Shown here: piece after piece, positions 28,380 through 36,778 of the stretch
Position numbering within the stretch: the stretch's first letter is position 1
Layout of the letters: each line of letters starts with the position of its first letter
Source of the DNA: Burkholderiales bacterium
GTDB lineage: Bacteria > Pseudomonadota > Gammaproteobacteria > Burkholderiales > Burkholderiaceae_E
Assembly: GCA_003577305.1 (NCBI GenBank)
Contig: QEVL01000007.1
Location: 124,001 to 188,000, forward strand
Reading direction: 5' to 3'
DNA length: 64,000 nt
Notes under the pieces: generated by a model
Told to the model about the DNA's origin: nothing
The model's input: only the letters and a program-made list of their open reading frames with translations
Databases searched by the model: none
Translations under genes and position numbers: made by a program

Positions 28380-29186
28380 ATGCCGCGTGCCGCACGCTCG
28401 CTGCTGTTCGTTCCGGGCTCGCGTCCCGATCGCTTCGACAAGGCCATGGCGGCCGGCGCCGATGCGGTGGTCGTCGATCTCGAAGATGCAGTAGCCGCGC
28501 CCGACAAGAGCCGCGCGCGCGAAGCGCTGGCCGCCTGGGTGGCGCCCGAGCGCGCGGTGATCGTGCGCATCAACGGCGCCGACACCGACTGGTTCCGTGA
28601 CGACCTCGCGCTGTGCGCACGCCCCGGCGTCGCCGCGGTGATGCTTCCGAAGGCCGAGCGCGCCGACGACATCGCGGTGCTGCGCGCAGCCGGCGCCATC
28701 GCGGTGCTGCCGCTCGTCGAGAGCGCCGCGGGCTTCGCCGCGCTGCCGTCCATCGCCGGCGCCGCCGGCGTGCAGCGGCTGGTGTTCGGCTCGCTCGACT
28801 TCCAGCTCGACCTCGGCATGCGCGACGCGCTCGAAGACGAGCTGATCTTCTTTCGCTCGCAACTGGTGCTCGCCTCGCGACTGGCCGGACTGCAGCCGCC
28901 GGTCGACGGCGTGAGCACCGCGATCGACGACGCGGCGCGACTGCGCGACGATGCGCTGCGCGCGCGCCGCCTGGGCTTCGGCGGCAAGCTGTGCATCCAC
29001 CCCCGCCAGGTGGCCGACGTCAACCGTCACTTCGCGCCAAGCGAAACCGAGCGCGCGTGGGCGCAGCGCGTGCTCGAGGCCGCCGCCGCTTCCGGCGGCG
29101 CCGCGGCGGCGGTCGACGGCAAGATGATCGACAAGCCGGTGATCCTGCGCGCGCAGGCGATCATGCGCGACCTGCAGGGCGACTGA
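28380..29186 (+). CDS. CitE/HpcH-type CoA-ester lyase, probable citramalyl-CoA lyase
   Basis: This 268-residue TIM-barrel enzyme opens RSLLFVPGSRPDRFDKAMAA and has ADAVVVDLEDAVAAPDKSRARE, VIVRINGADTDWFRDDL, PLVESAAGF with the metal-binding glutamate, LVFGSLDFQLDLGM and GFGGKLCIHPRQV. These are features of the malyl/citramalyl-CoA and beta-methylmalyl-CoA lyase group. In itaconate breakdown such a lyase splits (S)-citramalyl-CoA to acetyl-CoA and pyruvate, which would complete the three-step route here. It is the last gene of the cluster. The GGDEF gene on the other strand ends two bases past its stop. Confidence 0.86.
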   Translation: MPRAARSLLFVPGSRPDRFDKAMAAGADAVVVDLEDAVAAPDKSRAREALAAWVAPERAVIVRINGADTDWFRDDLALCARPGVAAVMLPKAERADDIAVLRAAGAIAVLPLVESAAGFAALPSIAGAAGVQRLVFGSLDFQLDLGMRDALEDELIFFRSQLVLASRLAGLQPPVDGVSTAIDDAARLRDDALRARRLGFGGKLCIHPRQVADVNRHFAPSETERAWAQRVLEAAAASGGAAAAVDGKMIDKPVILRAQAIMRDLQGD

Positions 29187-29188
29187 AT

Positions 29189-30152
29189 TCAGCCGCGGCT
29201 CGCCTTCGCCCGGTACATGTCGTCGTCGCTGCGCCTGAGCAGCGATTCGATCGTGTCGCCGGCCGTCGACTCGGCCAGGCCGATGCTCACGGTGACGGCC
29301 ATGCCCGGGACGAGCTCGTGCCAGGGGTATCGGCTCACTGCCGCCTTCAGGCGCTCGCACGCCGCAGCGGCGACCCCGACACCGGCGCGCCGGAACAGCA
29401 CCACGAACTCGTCGCCGCCCAGCCGTGCCGGCAGGCCGCCCTGGCGCACCTGTGTCCCGATCAGGCCCGCGAGCGCCTTCAATACGCGGTCGCCAAGCAC
29501 GTGTGAATGCAGGTCGTTGATCTCCTTGAACCGGTCGACGTCGATCAGCGCGATCGAAAGCGGTTCGGCGAGTTGCTGCCCCGGGCGCAGCAGCGACGCC
29601 AGCTCGCGCTCGAAGTGGCGGCGGTTCGGCAGCCCCGTCAGCGGGTCCTCGAGCGACAGCCGTTCGAGCCGGCACGACCGCGCCTCGCGGCTGCGGCCCT
29701 GCGCATCGAGAATGCCGCTGGCGAGCATGTGGCCGGTGCGCGCCACCTGTTCGTGCTCGGCGAGCAGCGCCACCTCGATCATCCTGCGCACCGACGCCTC
29801 GGCTGCAGGCCAGTCGCCCTGCACGAGCGCCCACTCGCAAGAGGCCCAGGTCGCGAGCGCATCGAGCCACGCGGGCTGCTGTCCGCCGTGTGCGCCGGGC
29901 CAGATGCGGCGGGCGTGCTCGCGCGCGCCGGCGAAGTCGCCGCGCCAGCAGGCCGCGAATTCGAGCAGCCCGCGTTGCGCGGCGAGCCCTCCCGCGGCTT
30001 CGGCGGACTCGGCGGCGGCCGCCGGGAGCGGCCGGCATTCGTCGAGACGCGCGGCGAGCCGCGCGGGATCGGCCGGCCGATCGTACAGGTGCCGCTCGAC
30101 GGTAGCGCGGACGATCTCGCCGCTGGTCGCCGGGATCGAACCCTTTTAGCAT
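29189..30152 (-). CDS. GGDEF diguanylate cyclase with TPR-like N-terminus; start frameshifted
   Basis: A diguanylate cyclase makes cyclic di-GMP from two GTP. The C-terminal 165 residues have DPLTGLPNRRHFERELASLL, ALIDVDRFKEINDLHSHVLG and the intact active site RLGGDEFVVLF. No RxxD inhibitory site precedes it. The frame stays open upstream to 30146 and encodes about 155 more residues with helical, TPR-like character (for example ATWASCEWALVQGDWPAAEA), but it has no ATG. The first usable start in frame is GTG 29824, which would cut this region off. An ATG at 30150-30152 is one base out of frame: ATG CTA, then an A4 run. With A3 the protein would read MLKGSIPATSGEIVRATVER. So the gene is intact but for one extra A (30144-30147), a real mutation or a sequence error. 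Confidence 0.75.
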
Positions 30153-30274
30153 GCGCCTGGTAGATTGCGCAGACGCCACCTGGACCATAGGCCTAAGCCG
30201 ACGGTCTTATGGATTGGGGCGCCAAGACAGTGTAGGCGCCTGCCTGGCGATGCCGATGCACCACGGGAACCGAC

Positions 30275-31855
30275 ATGAGCGATCCTGCGCCTTCGTTCCG
30301 CCTCACCTACTCGACGATGTTCGATCCTCCGGCCGTGATGCACGAGCGTTTCGAGGCCGCGCTCGCGCGGGTGCGGCCGTCGCTGGGCCGCGAACACCCG
30401 ATGTTCGTCGACGGCAAGCCGCGTACGACGCCCTCCGGCTTCGAGGTTCGTTCACCGATCGACACCGACCTGGTGATCGGTCGCTTCCAGTCGGGCAGCG
30501 CCGCCGACGTCGATGCGGCGGTGTCGGCAGCGCGGCACGCCGGCCGGTCCTGGTCGCGCACGCCGTGGGCCGAGCGTGTCGCCCTGCTGCGCCGCGCCGC
30601 TGCGCTGATCGAGGAGCGCGTCTACGAGATCTCGGCCGCGATGGCAATCGAGATCGGAAAGAACCGGATGGAGTCGCTCGGCGAAGTCCAGGAGACCGCC
30701 GAACTCGTCTCCTGGTACTGCGACCGGATGGAAGCCGCGGACGGCTTCCGGCGCGAGCTGCCGAACGATCCGCTCACCGGCTTCGTCAGCCGCAACCGCA
30801 CGCAACTGCGGCCCCACGGCGTCTGGGCCGTGATCGCGCCGTTCAACTTTCCGTTCGCGCTCGCTGGCGGGCCGATCGGCGCGGCGCTCGCCACCGGGAA
30901 CACCGTGGTGTTCAAGGTGGCGAGCGACACCTCGCTCAGCGGCTGGCTGCTGCTCGAGGCGTTTCGCGACGCCGGCCTGCCCGACGGCGTGATCAACTTC
31001 GTCACCGGCCCCGGGGCGGCGGTCGGCGAAGCGCTGGTCGCGCATCCCGACGTGGCCGGCGCAACCTTTACCGGTTCGTACGAGGTCGGCATCGGCATCC
31101 TGCGCCGCTTCGCCCAGGGACGCTGGCCGCGGCCCTGCATCGCCGAGATGGGCGGCAAGAACGCGACGATCGTCACCCGCCACGCAGACCTCGATCGCGC
31201 CGTCACCGGCATCTGGCGTTCCGCCTTCGGGCTGCAGGGCCAGAAGTGCTCGGCCTGCTCGCGCGTGCTGGTCGAGCGCCCGGTCGCGCAGGCGCTGCGC
31301 GAGCGACTGGTGGCGGCCACCACGGCGATCGCGGTCGGCGATCCGACCGAGCGGCGCAACTGGATGGGGCCGGTGATCAACCGCGGCGCGCGCGACCGCT
31401 ACCTGCGCTGCGTCGAGCGGTTGCGCCGGGTCGGGCGAGTCGACGCCGGCGGCCGCGCGCTCGACGAAGGCGCGCTCGCGCGCGGCTGGTTCGTCGCTCC
31501 CACGGTGGGCAGCGCACCGCGCGACGACGCGCTGTGGCGCGACGAGCACTTCGTGCCGCTGCTGCTGCTGAGCGAAGTCGACTCGCTCGACGAGGCGATC
31601 GACGAGGCGAACCGCTCCGATTACGGACTCACCGCGGGGTTCTACGGGGCGCGCGAGGAGATCGACATCTTCCTCGACCGGATCGAGGCCGGCGTCACCT
31701 ACGTGAACCGGCCGCAGGGCGCCACGACCGGCGCCTGGCCGGGCTACCAGCCGTTCGGAGGCTGGAAGGCGAGCGGCACCACCGGCAAGGCGATCGGCTC
31801 GTTCTGGTACCTGCCACTGTACCTGCGCGAGCAGTCGCAGACGATCGTCGACTGA
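30275..31855 (+). CDS. Aldehyde dehydrogenase, P5C dehydrogenase-like
   Basis: This 526-residue NAD(P)-dependent aldehyde dehydrogenase shows APFNFPFALAGGPIGAALATGNTVVFK, split by the coenzyme loop. It also has FTGSYEVGIG, the general base in CIAEMGGKNATIVT, the catalytic cysteine in GLQGQKCSACSR and RPQGATTGAWPGYQPFGGWK near the end. The FNFP and QGQKCSACSR motifs are typical of the glutamate-semialdehyde (1-pyrroline-5-carboxylate) dehydrogenase group rather than betaine or aldehyde generalists. It would then convert glutamate semialdehyde to glutamate in proline or arginine breakdown. It stands alone and divergent from the GGDEF gene, so the substrate assignment rests on sequence only. Confidence 0.83.
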   Translation: MSDPAPSFRLTYSTMFDPPAVMHERFEAALARVRPSLGREHPMFVDGKPRTTPSGFEVRSPIDTDLVIGRFQSGSAADVDAAVSAARHAGRSWSRTPWAERVALLRRAAALIEERVYEISAAMAIEIGKNRMESLGEVQETAELVSWYCDRMEAADGFRRELPNDPLTGFVSRNRTQLRPHGVWAVIAPFNFPFALAGGPIGAALATGNTVVFKVASDTSLSGWLLLEAFRDAGLPDGVINFVTGPGAAVGEALVAHPDVAGATFTGSYEVGIGILRRFAQGRWPRPCIAEMGGKNATIVTRHADLDRAVTGIWRSAFGLQGQKCSACSRVLVERPVAQALRERLVAATTAIAVGDPTERRNWMGPVINRGARDRYLRCVERLRRVGRVDAGGRALDEGALARGWFVAPTVGSAPRDDALWRDEHFVPLLLLSEVDSLDEAIDEANRSDYGLTAGFYGAREEIDIFLDRIEAGVTYVNRPQGATTGAWPGYQPFGGWKASGTTGKAIGSFWYLPLYLREQSQTIVD

Positions 31856-31903
31856 CGCACCTTCCGGCGTAGGCGCGCGTCGCGGCAGTCGGCAGCCCGC
31901 ACG

Positions 31904-32869
31904 TTACAGCGGCTTGCGCAGCCAGTGCGCGATCTCGCCCACCACGCCGCGCCGGAAGGCCATCACGCAGACGACGAAGATCGCGCCCTGCACGACGGTG
32001 ACCCACGCGCCGATCTGCGCGAGATAGTTCTGCATCGTGATGATGATCGCTGCGCCGACCACCGGGCCGAACAGCGTGCCCATGCCGCCGAGCAGCGTCA
32101 TCAGCACGACCTCGCCCGACATCGTCCAGTAGACGTCGGTGAGCGAGGCGAGCTGGAACACGAGCGCCTTCGTCGCGCCGGCCAGGCCCGACAGCGTGGC
32201 CGACAGCACGTAGGCGAGCAGCTTGTAGCGATCGACGTCGTAGCCAAGCGAGGTGGCGCGCGCCTCGTTCTCGCGGATCGCCTTCAGGATCTGGCCGAAC
32301 GGCGAATTGACTGCGCGCCAGATGACCAGGAACCCGCCGACGAAGATGACGAACACCAGCGGGTACATCGTGCCGGCCGAGCCGAGGTCGAACAGGCCGA
32401 ACAGCCTGCCACGCGGTACCGCCTGGATGCCGTCCTCGCCGCCGGTGAACGGCGTCTGCAGATAGAAAAAGTACACCATCTGCGCGAGCGCGAGCGTGAT
32501 CATCGCGAAATAGATGCCCTGGCGGCGGATCGCCAGCAGCCCGGTCGCCACGCCCAGCAGCGCCGCGCAGCCGGTGGCGAAGACGATCGCCAGCTCCGGG
32601 TTGAACCCCCAGACTTTGGCGGCGTGCGCCGACGCATAGCCCGCAGTGCCGAGGAACATCGCGTGACCGAACGACAGCAGGCCGCCGAAGCCGATCAGCA
32701 GGTTGAAGGCGCATGCGAACAGCGCGAAGCACATCACCTTCATCACGAACACCGGATACACCACCAGCGGCAACAGCGCGAAAATCGCGATCATCAGCGC
32801 GAATGCGACGCGCTGGTGGCGGGTGTCACCGCTGGCGCCCGCCGAGACGGAAGAGGGCTCGCCGGTCAT
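31904..32869 (-). CDS. livM: Branched-chain amino acid type ABC permease LivM
   Basis: This 321-residue membrane protein has the LivM signature FALFACAFNLLIGFGGLLSFGHAMFLGTAGYASA (read in two parts) near residues 50-83, GQILKAIRENEARATSLGYDVDRYKLLAYVLSA in the middle cytoplasmic loop, and MTLLGGMGTLFGPVVGAA towards the end. It forms the channel of a second Liv-type importer together with the LivH encoded 7 bp upstream. This operon, unlike the one at the left edge, also has both ATPases, but its binding-protein gene is frameshifted. Confidence 0.94.
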   Translation of the reverse strand: MTGEPSSVSAGASGDTRHQRVAFALMIAIFALLPLVVYPVFVMKVMCFALFACAFNLLIGFGGLLSFGHAMFLGTAGYASAHAAKVWGFNPELAIVFATGCAALLGVATGLLAIRRQGIYFAMITLALAQMVYFFYLQTPFTGGEDGIQAVPRGRLFGLFDLGSAGTMYPLVFVIFVGGFLVIWRAVNSPFGQILKAIRENEARATSLGYDVDRYKLLAYVLSATLSGLAGATKALVFQLASLTDVYWTMSGEVVLMTLLGGMGTLFGPVVGAAIIITMQNYLAQIGAWVTVVQGAIFVVCVMAFRRGVVGEIAHWLRKPL

Positions 32870-32876
32870 CGCGGTC

Positions 32877-33761
32877 CTATTTCTGCGTGCCGAACAGGCC
32901 AGTCGGCTTGATCAGGAGAACGATCGCCATGATCACGAAGATCACCGTGTTCGACGCCTCGGGGTAGAACACCTTCGTCAGCCCCTCGACCAGCCCGAGG
33001 CCGAAGCCGGTGAGCACCGAGCCGAGGATCGAGCCCATGCCGCCGATCACCACCACCGCGAACACGACGATGATCAGGTTGGCCCCCATCTGCGGGCTGA
33101 CCTGGTAGATCGGCGCCGCCATCACGCCGGCGAACGCGGCCAGCGCGACGCCGAAGCCGTAGGTGAGCGTGATCATCCGCGGCACGTTGATGCCGAACGC
33201 CTGCACCAGCTGCGGATTCTCGGTGGCGGCGCGCAGGTAGGCACCGAGCCGCGTGCGCTCGATCGCGTACCAGGTGCCCAGGCAGACCACCAGCGACACG
33301 GCGATCACCCATGCACGGTAGTTGGGCAGGAACATGAAGCCGAGGTTCCGGCCCCCGGCGAGCTGCGGCGGGCTCGGGTAGGGCAGCCCCGACGAGCCGA
33401 ACTCGTTGCGGAACAGCCCCTCCATCACCAGTGCGACGCCGAAGGTGAGCAGCAGCCCGTACAGGTGGTCGAGCTTGTAGAGCTTCGACAGCATCAGCCG
33501 CTCGATGACGATGCCGGTGGCGCCGACGACGATCGGCGCGATGAGCAGCGCCCACCAGTAGCTGACGCCGAGCCTGTTCAGCAGCAGGTATGCGACGAAC
33601 GCGCCGAACATGTACTGCGCGCCGTGCGTGAAGTTGATGATGTTCAGCAGCCCGAAGATCACTGCCAGGCCGAGCGAAAGCAGCGCATAGAACGAGCCGT
33701 TGATCAGGCCGATCAGCAGCTGGCCGAAAAGCGCCTGCGTCGGAATGCCGAAGATCTCCAT
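32877..33761 (-). CDS. livH: Branched-chain amino acid type ABC permease LivH
   Basis: This 294-residue permease opens with GQLLIGLINGSFYALLSLGLAVIFGLLNIINFTHGAQYMFGAF, the normal LivH pattern read in sections. It has RTRLGAYLRAATENPQLVQAFGINV in the cytoplasmic loop and GGMGSILGSVLTGFGLG near the C-terminus. It pairs with the adjacent LivM. A strong hairpin (33795-33820) lies between the broken binding-protein gene and this gene. The substrate is unknown; HAAT-type systems of this sort in Burkholderiales often carry aromatic acids or amino acids. Confidence 0.94.
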   Translation of the reverse strand: MEIFGIPTQALFGQLLIGLINGSFYALLSLGLAVIFGLLNIINFTHGAQYMFGAFVAYLLLNRLGVSYWWALLIAPIVVGATGIVIERLMLSKLYKLDHLYGLLLTFGVALVMEGLFRNEFGSSGLPYPSPPQLAGGRNLGFMFLPNYRAWVIAVSLVVCLGTWYAIERTRLGAYLRAATENPQLVQAFGINVPRMITLTYGFGVALAAFAGVMAAPIYQVSPQMGANLIIVVFAVVVIGGMGSILGSVLTGFGLGLVEGLTKVFYPEASNTVIFVIMAIVLLIKPTGLFGTQK

Positions 33762-33794
33762 CGGGCGTCGGTCCGGTGACTTGCGAAGGCACGC

Positions 33795-33820
33795 CCCTCC
33801 CGGCCACCCGGCCGGGAGGG
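33795..33820 (-). terminator. Strong hairpin between livK remnant and livH
   Basis: CCCTCCCGGCC (33795-33805) and GGCCGGGAGGG (33810-33820) form a perfect 11-bp stem with a 4-base loop. No U run follows. It is placed like the attenuator or mRNA-stabilising hairpin that raises binding-protein expression over the permease genes. Confidence 0.55.
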
Positions 33821-33847
33821 TTCGGGCCGGTCTGCCTCAGCGCGGCG

Positions 33848-35012
33848 TCACTTCACCAGCGGGCAGCCGCCCTCGGCCAGCGGCCGGAACGCCTGGTCGG
33901 CCGGGATCGTCGCGCGCAGCTTGTAGTAGTCGTACGGGCCTTTCGACTCGCTGGGCTTCTTGACCTCGAACAGGTACGCCGGGTGGATCTTGCGGCCGTC
34001 CTGCCGGACGGTGCCCTTGCCGAACAGCGGGTCGTCGGTCGGCAGTTCCTTCATCTTGGCCACCACCTTCGTGCCGTCGTCGGTCTTCGCCGCTTCGACC
34101 GCCTTCAGGTAGTGCAGGACCACCGCGTAGACGCCGGCGTGGTCCATCGACGGGTACTTGCCGCCGTTGGCCGCCGCGAAGCGCTTGGACCAGGCGCGCG
34201 TCTGGTCGTTCAGGTCCCAGTAGAAGGTCTCGGTCACGATCAGGCCCTGCGCGGTCTGCAGGCCCAGCCCGTGCACGTCGGTGAGGAACACCAGCAGGCC
34301 GGCCAGGCTCTGGCCGCCCTTGACGATGCCGAACTCGGCGGCCTGCTTGATCGAGTTGATCGTGTCGCCGCCGGCGTTGGCCAGGCCGATCCGTGGCGAG
34401 CGGGTGACGGACCTTGCCGAGCACCTTGCCGCCGTTCTTCAGCACCACCGCCTCGGTGTCGCGCTCGAGCGCGTGGCCGAACGCGTAATCGGCGGTCAGG
34501 AAGAACCAGGTGTCGCCGCCGGTCTTGACGATCGCGCTGCCGGTGCCGTTGGCCAGCATCCAGGTGTCGTAGAGCCAGTGCACCGTGTTCGGCGAGCAGG
34601 CCTTGCCGGTCAGGTCGGCGGTGGCCGGCCCGGTGGCGAGGAACGCCTTGCCCTTGTCGCGCGTGACCTGGCTGACGGCCAGCGCCACCGATGAGGTCGG
34701 GACGTCGGCGATCGCGTCGACACCGTCGGTGTCGTACCACTGGCGCGCGACCGTCGAGCCCACGTCCGGCTTGTTCTGGTGGTCGGCCGAGACGACCTCG
34801 ATCTTCAGGCCGGCCTTCGAGGTCTTCTGGAAATCCTCGACCGCCAGTTTCGCCGCCACCACCGAGCCGGGTCCACCGATATCGGCGTAGACGCCCGACA
34901 TGTCGTTCATCACGCCGATCTTGACGACGTTGCCGGAGATCTGCGCCTGCGCGGCGCCGCCGGCGAATGCCAGCGCCAGCGCGGCCACCAGCGACGAGAG
35001 CTTCAGTTTCAT
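33848..35012 (-). pseudogene. livK: Liv-type substrate-binding protein, broken by an internal deletion and frameshift
   Basis: The first part (ATG 35012, signal peptide MKLKLSSLVAALALAFAGGAAQA) is a normal binding protein through GKVLGKVRHPLAT. After about 34395 the frame changes: the continuation RIGLANAGGDTINSIKQAAE and VFLTDVHGLGLQTAQGLIV, down to the stop at 33848, lies in another frame. Intact relatives have about 18-20 residues between the HPL and IGLANAGGD parts that are missing here. So a deletion of roughly 50-60 bases, not a multiple of three, fits best; the total of 1165 bases is not divisible by three. In the first frame translation would run as nonsense to 33837. The rest of the operon is intact, so this could be recent decay or an assembly fault. 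Confidence 0.85.
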
Positions 35013-35061
35013 GGTCCTTCCTCCTCGTGCGTTCGGGACATCGATGACCGGGCTGCTGCGC

Positions 35062-35775
35062 TCACACCCCGAGGTATTCGTGCAGCATGCCCATCTTCTC
35101 CTGCAGTTGCGCGGCGTCGAAACCCTCGACGACACGCCCGTGCTCCATCACGTAGAACCGGTCGGCCAGCGGCGCGGCGAAGCGGAAGTTCTGCTCGACC
35201 ATCACGATCGTGAAACCCCTCTCGCGCAGCATGCGGATCATCTGCGCCAGCGTCTGCACGATGACCGGCGCCAGCCCCTCGGAGATCTCGTCGAGCAGCA
35301 GCATCTTCGCGCCGGTGCGCAGGATGCGCGCCACCGCCAGCATCTGCTGCTCGCCGCCGGAGAGTCGCGTGCCCTGGCTGGCGCGCCGCTCCTTCAGGTT
35401 GGGGAACATCGCGTAGATCTCGTCGAGCCCCATGCCGCCGGAGGCTACCTCCGGCGGCAGCATCAGATTCTCCTCGCACGACAGGCTCGCGAAAATGCCG
35501 CGCTCCTCGGGGCAGTAGCCGATGCCGCGCCGCGCGATCGCGTGCGGCGGCAGGTTCACCGCCTCGACGCCGTTGATCATGACCGAGCCGCTGCGCCGGC
35601 CCACGAGCCCCATGATCGACTTCAGCGTGGTGGTGCGCCCGGCGCCGTTGCGCCCGAGCAGCGTGACGACCTCGCCGCGATTCACCGCGAGGTCGACGCC
35701 GTGCAGGATGTGCGATTCGCCGTAGAACGCGTGCAGGTCGGTGATGCGCAGGTACTCGGTGCCGCTAGTGGCCAT
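35062..35775 (-). CDS. livF: Liv-type ABC transporter ATPase LivF
   Basis: This 237-residue ATPase powers the second Liv importer. It has LHAFYGESHILHGVDLAVNRG, the signature LSGGEQQMLAVARIL, Walker B KMLLLDEISEGLAP, and MVEQNFRFA with a Q-rich switch region. The Walker A motif reads GRNGAGRTT: the lysine that binds ATP phosphates is arginine (CGC codon). All other motifs are normal. The family identity is clear from length and the tandem arrangement with livG, which it overlaps by 11 bp. Confidence 0.92.
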   Translation of the reverse strand: MATSGTEYLRITDLHAFYGESHILHGVDLAVNRGEVVTLLGRNGAGRTTTLKSIMGLVGRRSGSVMINGVEAVNLPPHAIARRGIGYCPEERGIFASLSCEENLMLPPEVASGGMGLDEIYAMFPNLKERRASQGTRLSGGEQQMLAVARILRTGAKMLLLDEISEGLAPVIVQTLAQMIRMLRERGFTIVMVEQNFRFAAPLADRFYVMEHGRVVEGFDAAQLQEKMGMLHEYLGV

Positions 35776-36547
35776 GCGCCCCCCTGAGCTCCTCGGTGGC
35801 GCTGCCCATGTAGGCCTCGAGCACCTGCGGGTTCCTCGAGACCACCTCGTACGGCCCTTCGGCGATCACCTGCCCGCGCTGCAGCACGCTGATCGTGTCG
35901 GCGATGTCGGCGACGACGTTCATGTTGTGCTCGACCATCAGCACCGTGCGGTTGGCCGAGACCTTCCTGATGAGCTGCGTCACCCGCTCGACGTCTTCGT
36001 GGCCCATGCCCTGCGTGGGCTCGTCGAGCAGCATCAGCTCGGGACCGGTGGCCAGCGTCGTGGCGATCTCCAGCGCCCGCTTGCGGCCGTAGGGCAGCTC
36101 CACCGTCACGTAGCCGGCGAATTCGCGCAGCCCCACGGTGTCGAGCAGCTCGAGCGCGCGAGCATTCAGCGCATCGAGCGACGACGCCGGCTTCCAGAAA
36201 TGGAACGAAGTGCCGAGCGCGCGCTGCAGCCCGACACGGACGTTGTCGAGCACGGTGAGATTCGGAAACGTCGCCGAGATCTGGAACGAACGCACGATGC
36301 CGCGTCGCGCGACCTGCGCCGGCTTCTCGGTGGTGATGTCCTGGCCATTGAACAGGATCTGGCCGGCGCTGGGGATCAGGAACTTGGTGAGCAGGTTGAA
36401 GACCGTGGTCTTTCCGGCGCCGTTCGGACCGATCAACGCATGGATCTGCCCGCGCCGCACCCGAAGGTTGACGTCATCGACCGCGACGAAGCCCTTGAAC
36501 TCCTTGACGAGGCGCCTGGTCTCGAGAATGTAGTCGTGTTCGGGCAT
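35765..36547 (-). CDS. livG: Liv-type ABC transporter ATPase LivG
   Basis: This 260-residue ATPase opens YILETRRLVKEFKGFVAVDDV and has an intact Walker A (GPNGAGKTT). The usual VRSFQISATFPNLTVLDNV follows, then the variable LivG insert, signature region ELPYGRKRALEIATTLAT, Walker B ELMLLDEPTQGMGHED and switch VEHNMNVV. With a normal Walker A it can still power the importer even if LivF is impaired. ATG 36547 is chosen by alignment to the family start (MPEHDYILE). It is first in the minus-strand operon livG-livF-livK-livH-livM. Confidence 0.94.
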   Translation of the reverse strand: MPEHDYILETRRLVKEFKGFVAVDDVNLRVRRGQIHALIGPNGAGKTTVFNLLTKFLIPSAGQILFNGQDITTEKPAQVARRGIVRSFQISATFPNLTVLDNVRVGLQRALGTSFHFWKPASSLDALNARALELLDTVGLREFAGYVTVELPYGRKRALEIATTLATGPELMLLDEPTQGMGHEDVERVTQLIRKVSANRTVLMVEHNMNVVADIADTISVLQRGQVIAEGPYEVVSRNPQVLEAYMGSATEELRGAHGH

Positions 36548-36778
36548 CGATCGGGAGTTGCACGGGTCGGCGCCATGCCGGCATTCCGAGCGCGGATTAT
36601 GGACACGGCCCGGGTGCGGCGACAATCCGGGTAAGCGCGGATCGGCCCTCGCCGCGGCAGACCACCGGACGCCCGGCCCGGTGCAACAGGGGAAATCGGC
36701 CGTGGTGCGCCGCAGCGAGCGGATTCCGGTAGGCTTGGTGTCCCGAAGCTCCCCGTCCGCCAGCGACGAATTCCGCGC

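Noticed and set aside
30246..30261. Sigma-54-like site before the aldehyde dehydrogenase
   Set aside because: Only about half the consensus matches, and it lies so close to the ATG that no leader would remain.
36548..36778. Gene or promoter in the gap between livG and the CorC-type gene
   Set aside because: No frame with a ribosome site and no convincing -35/-10 pair was found.
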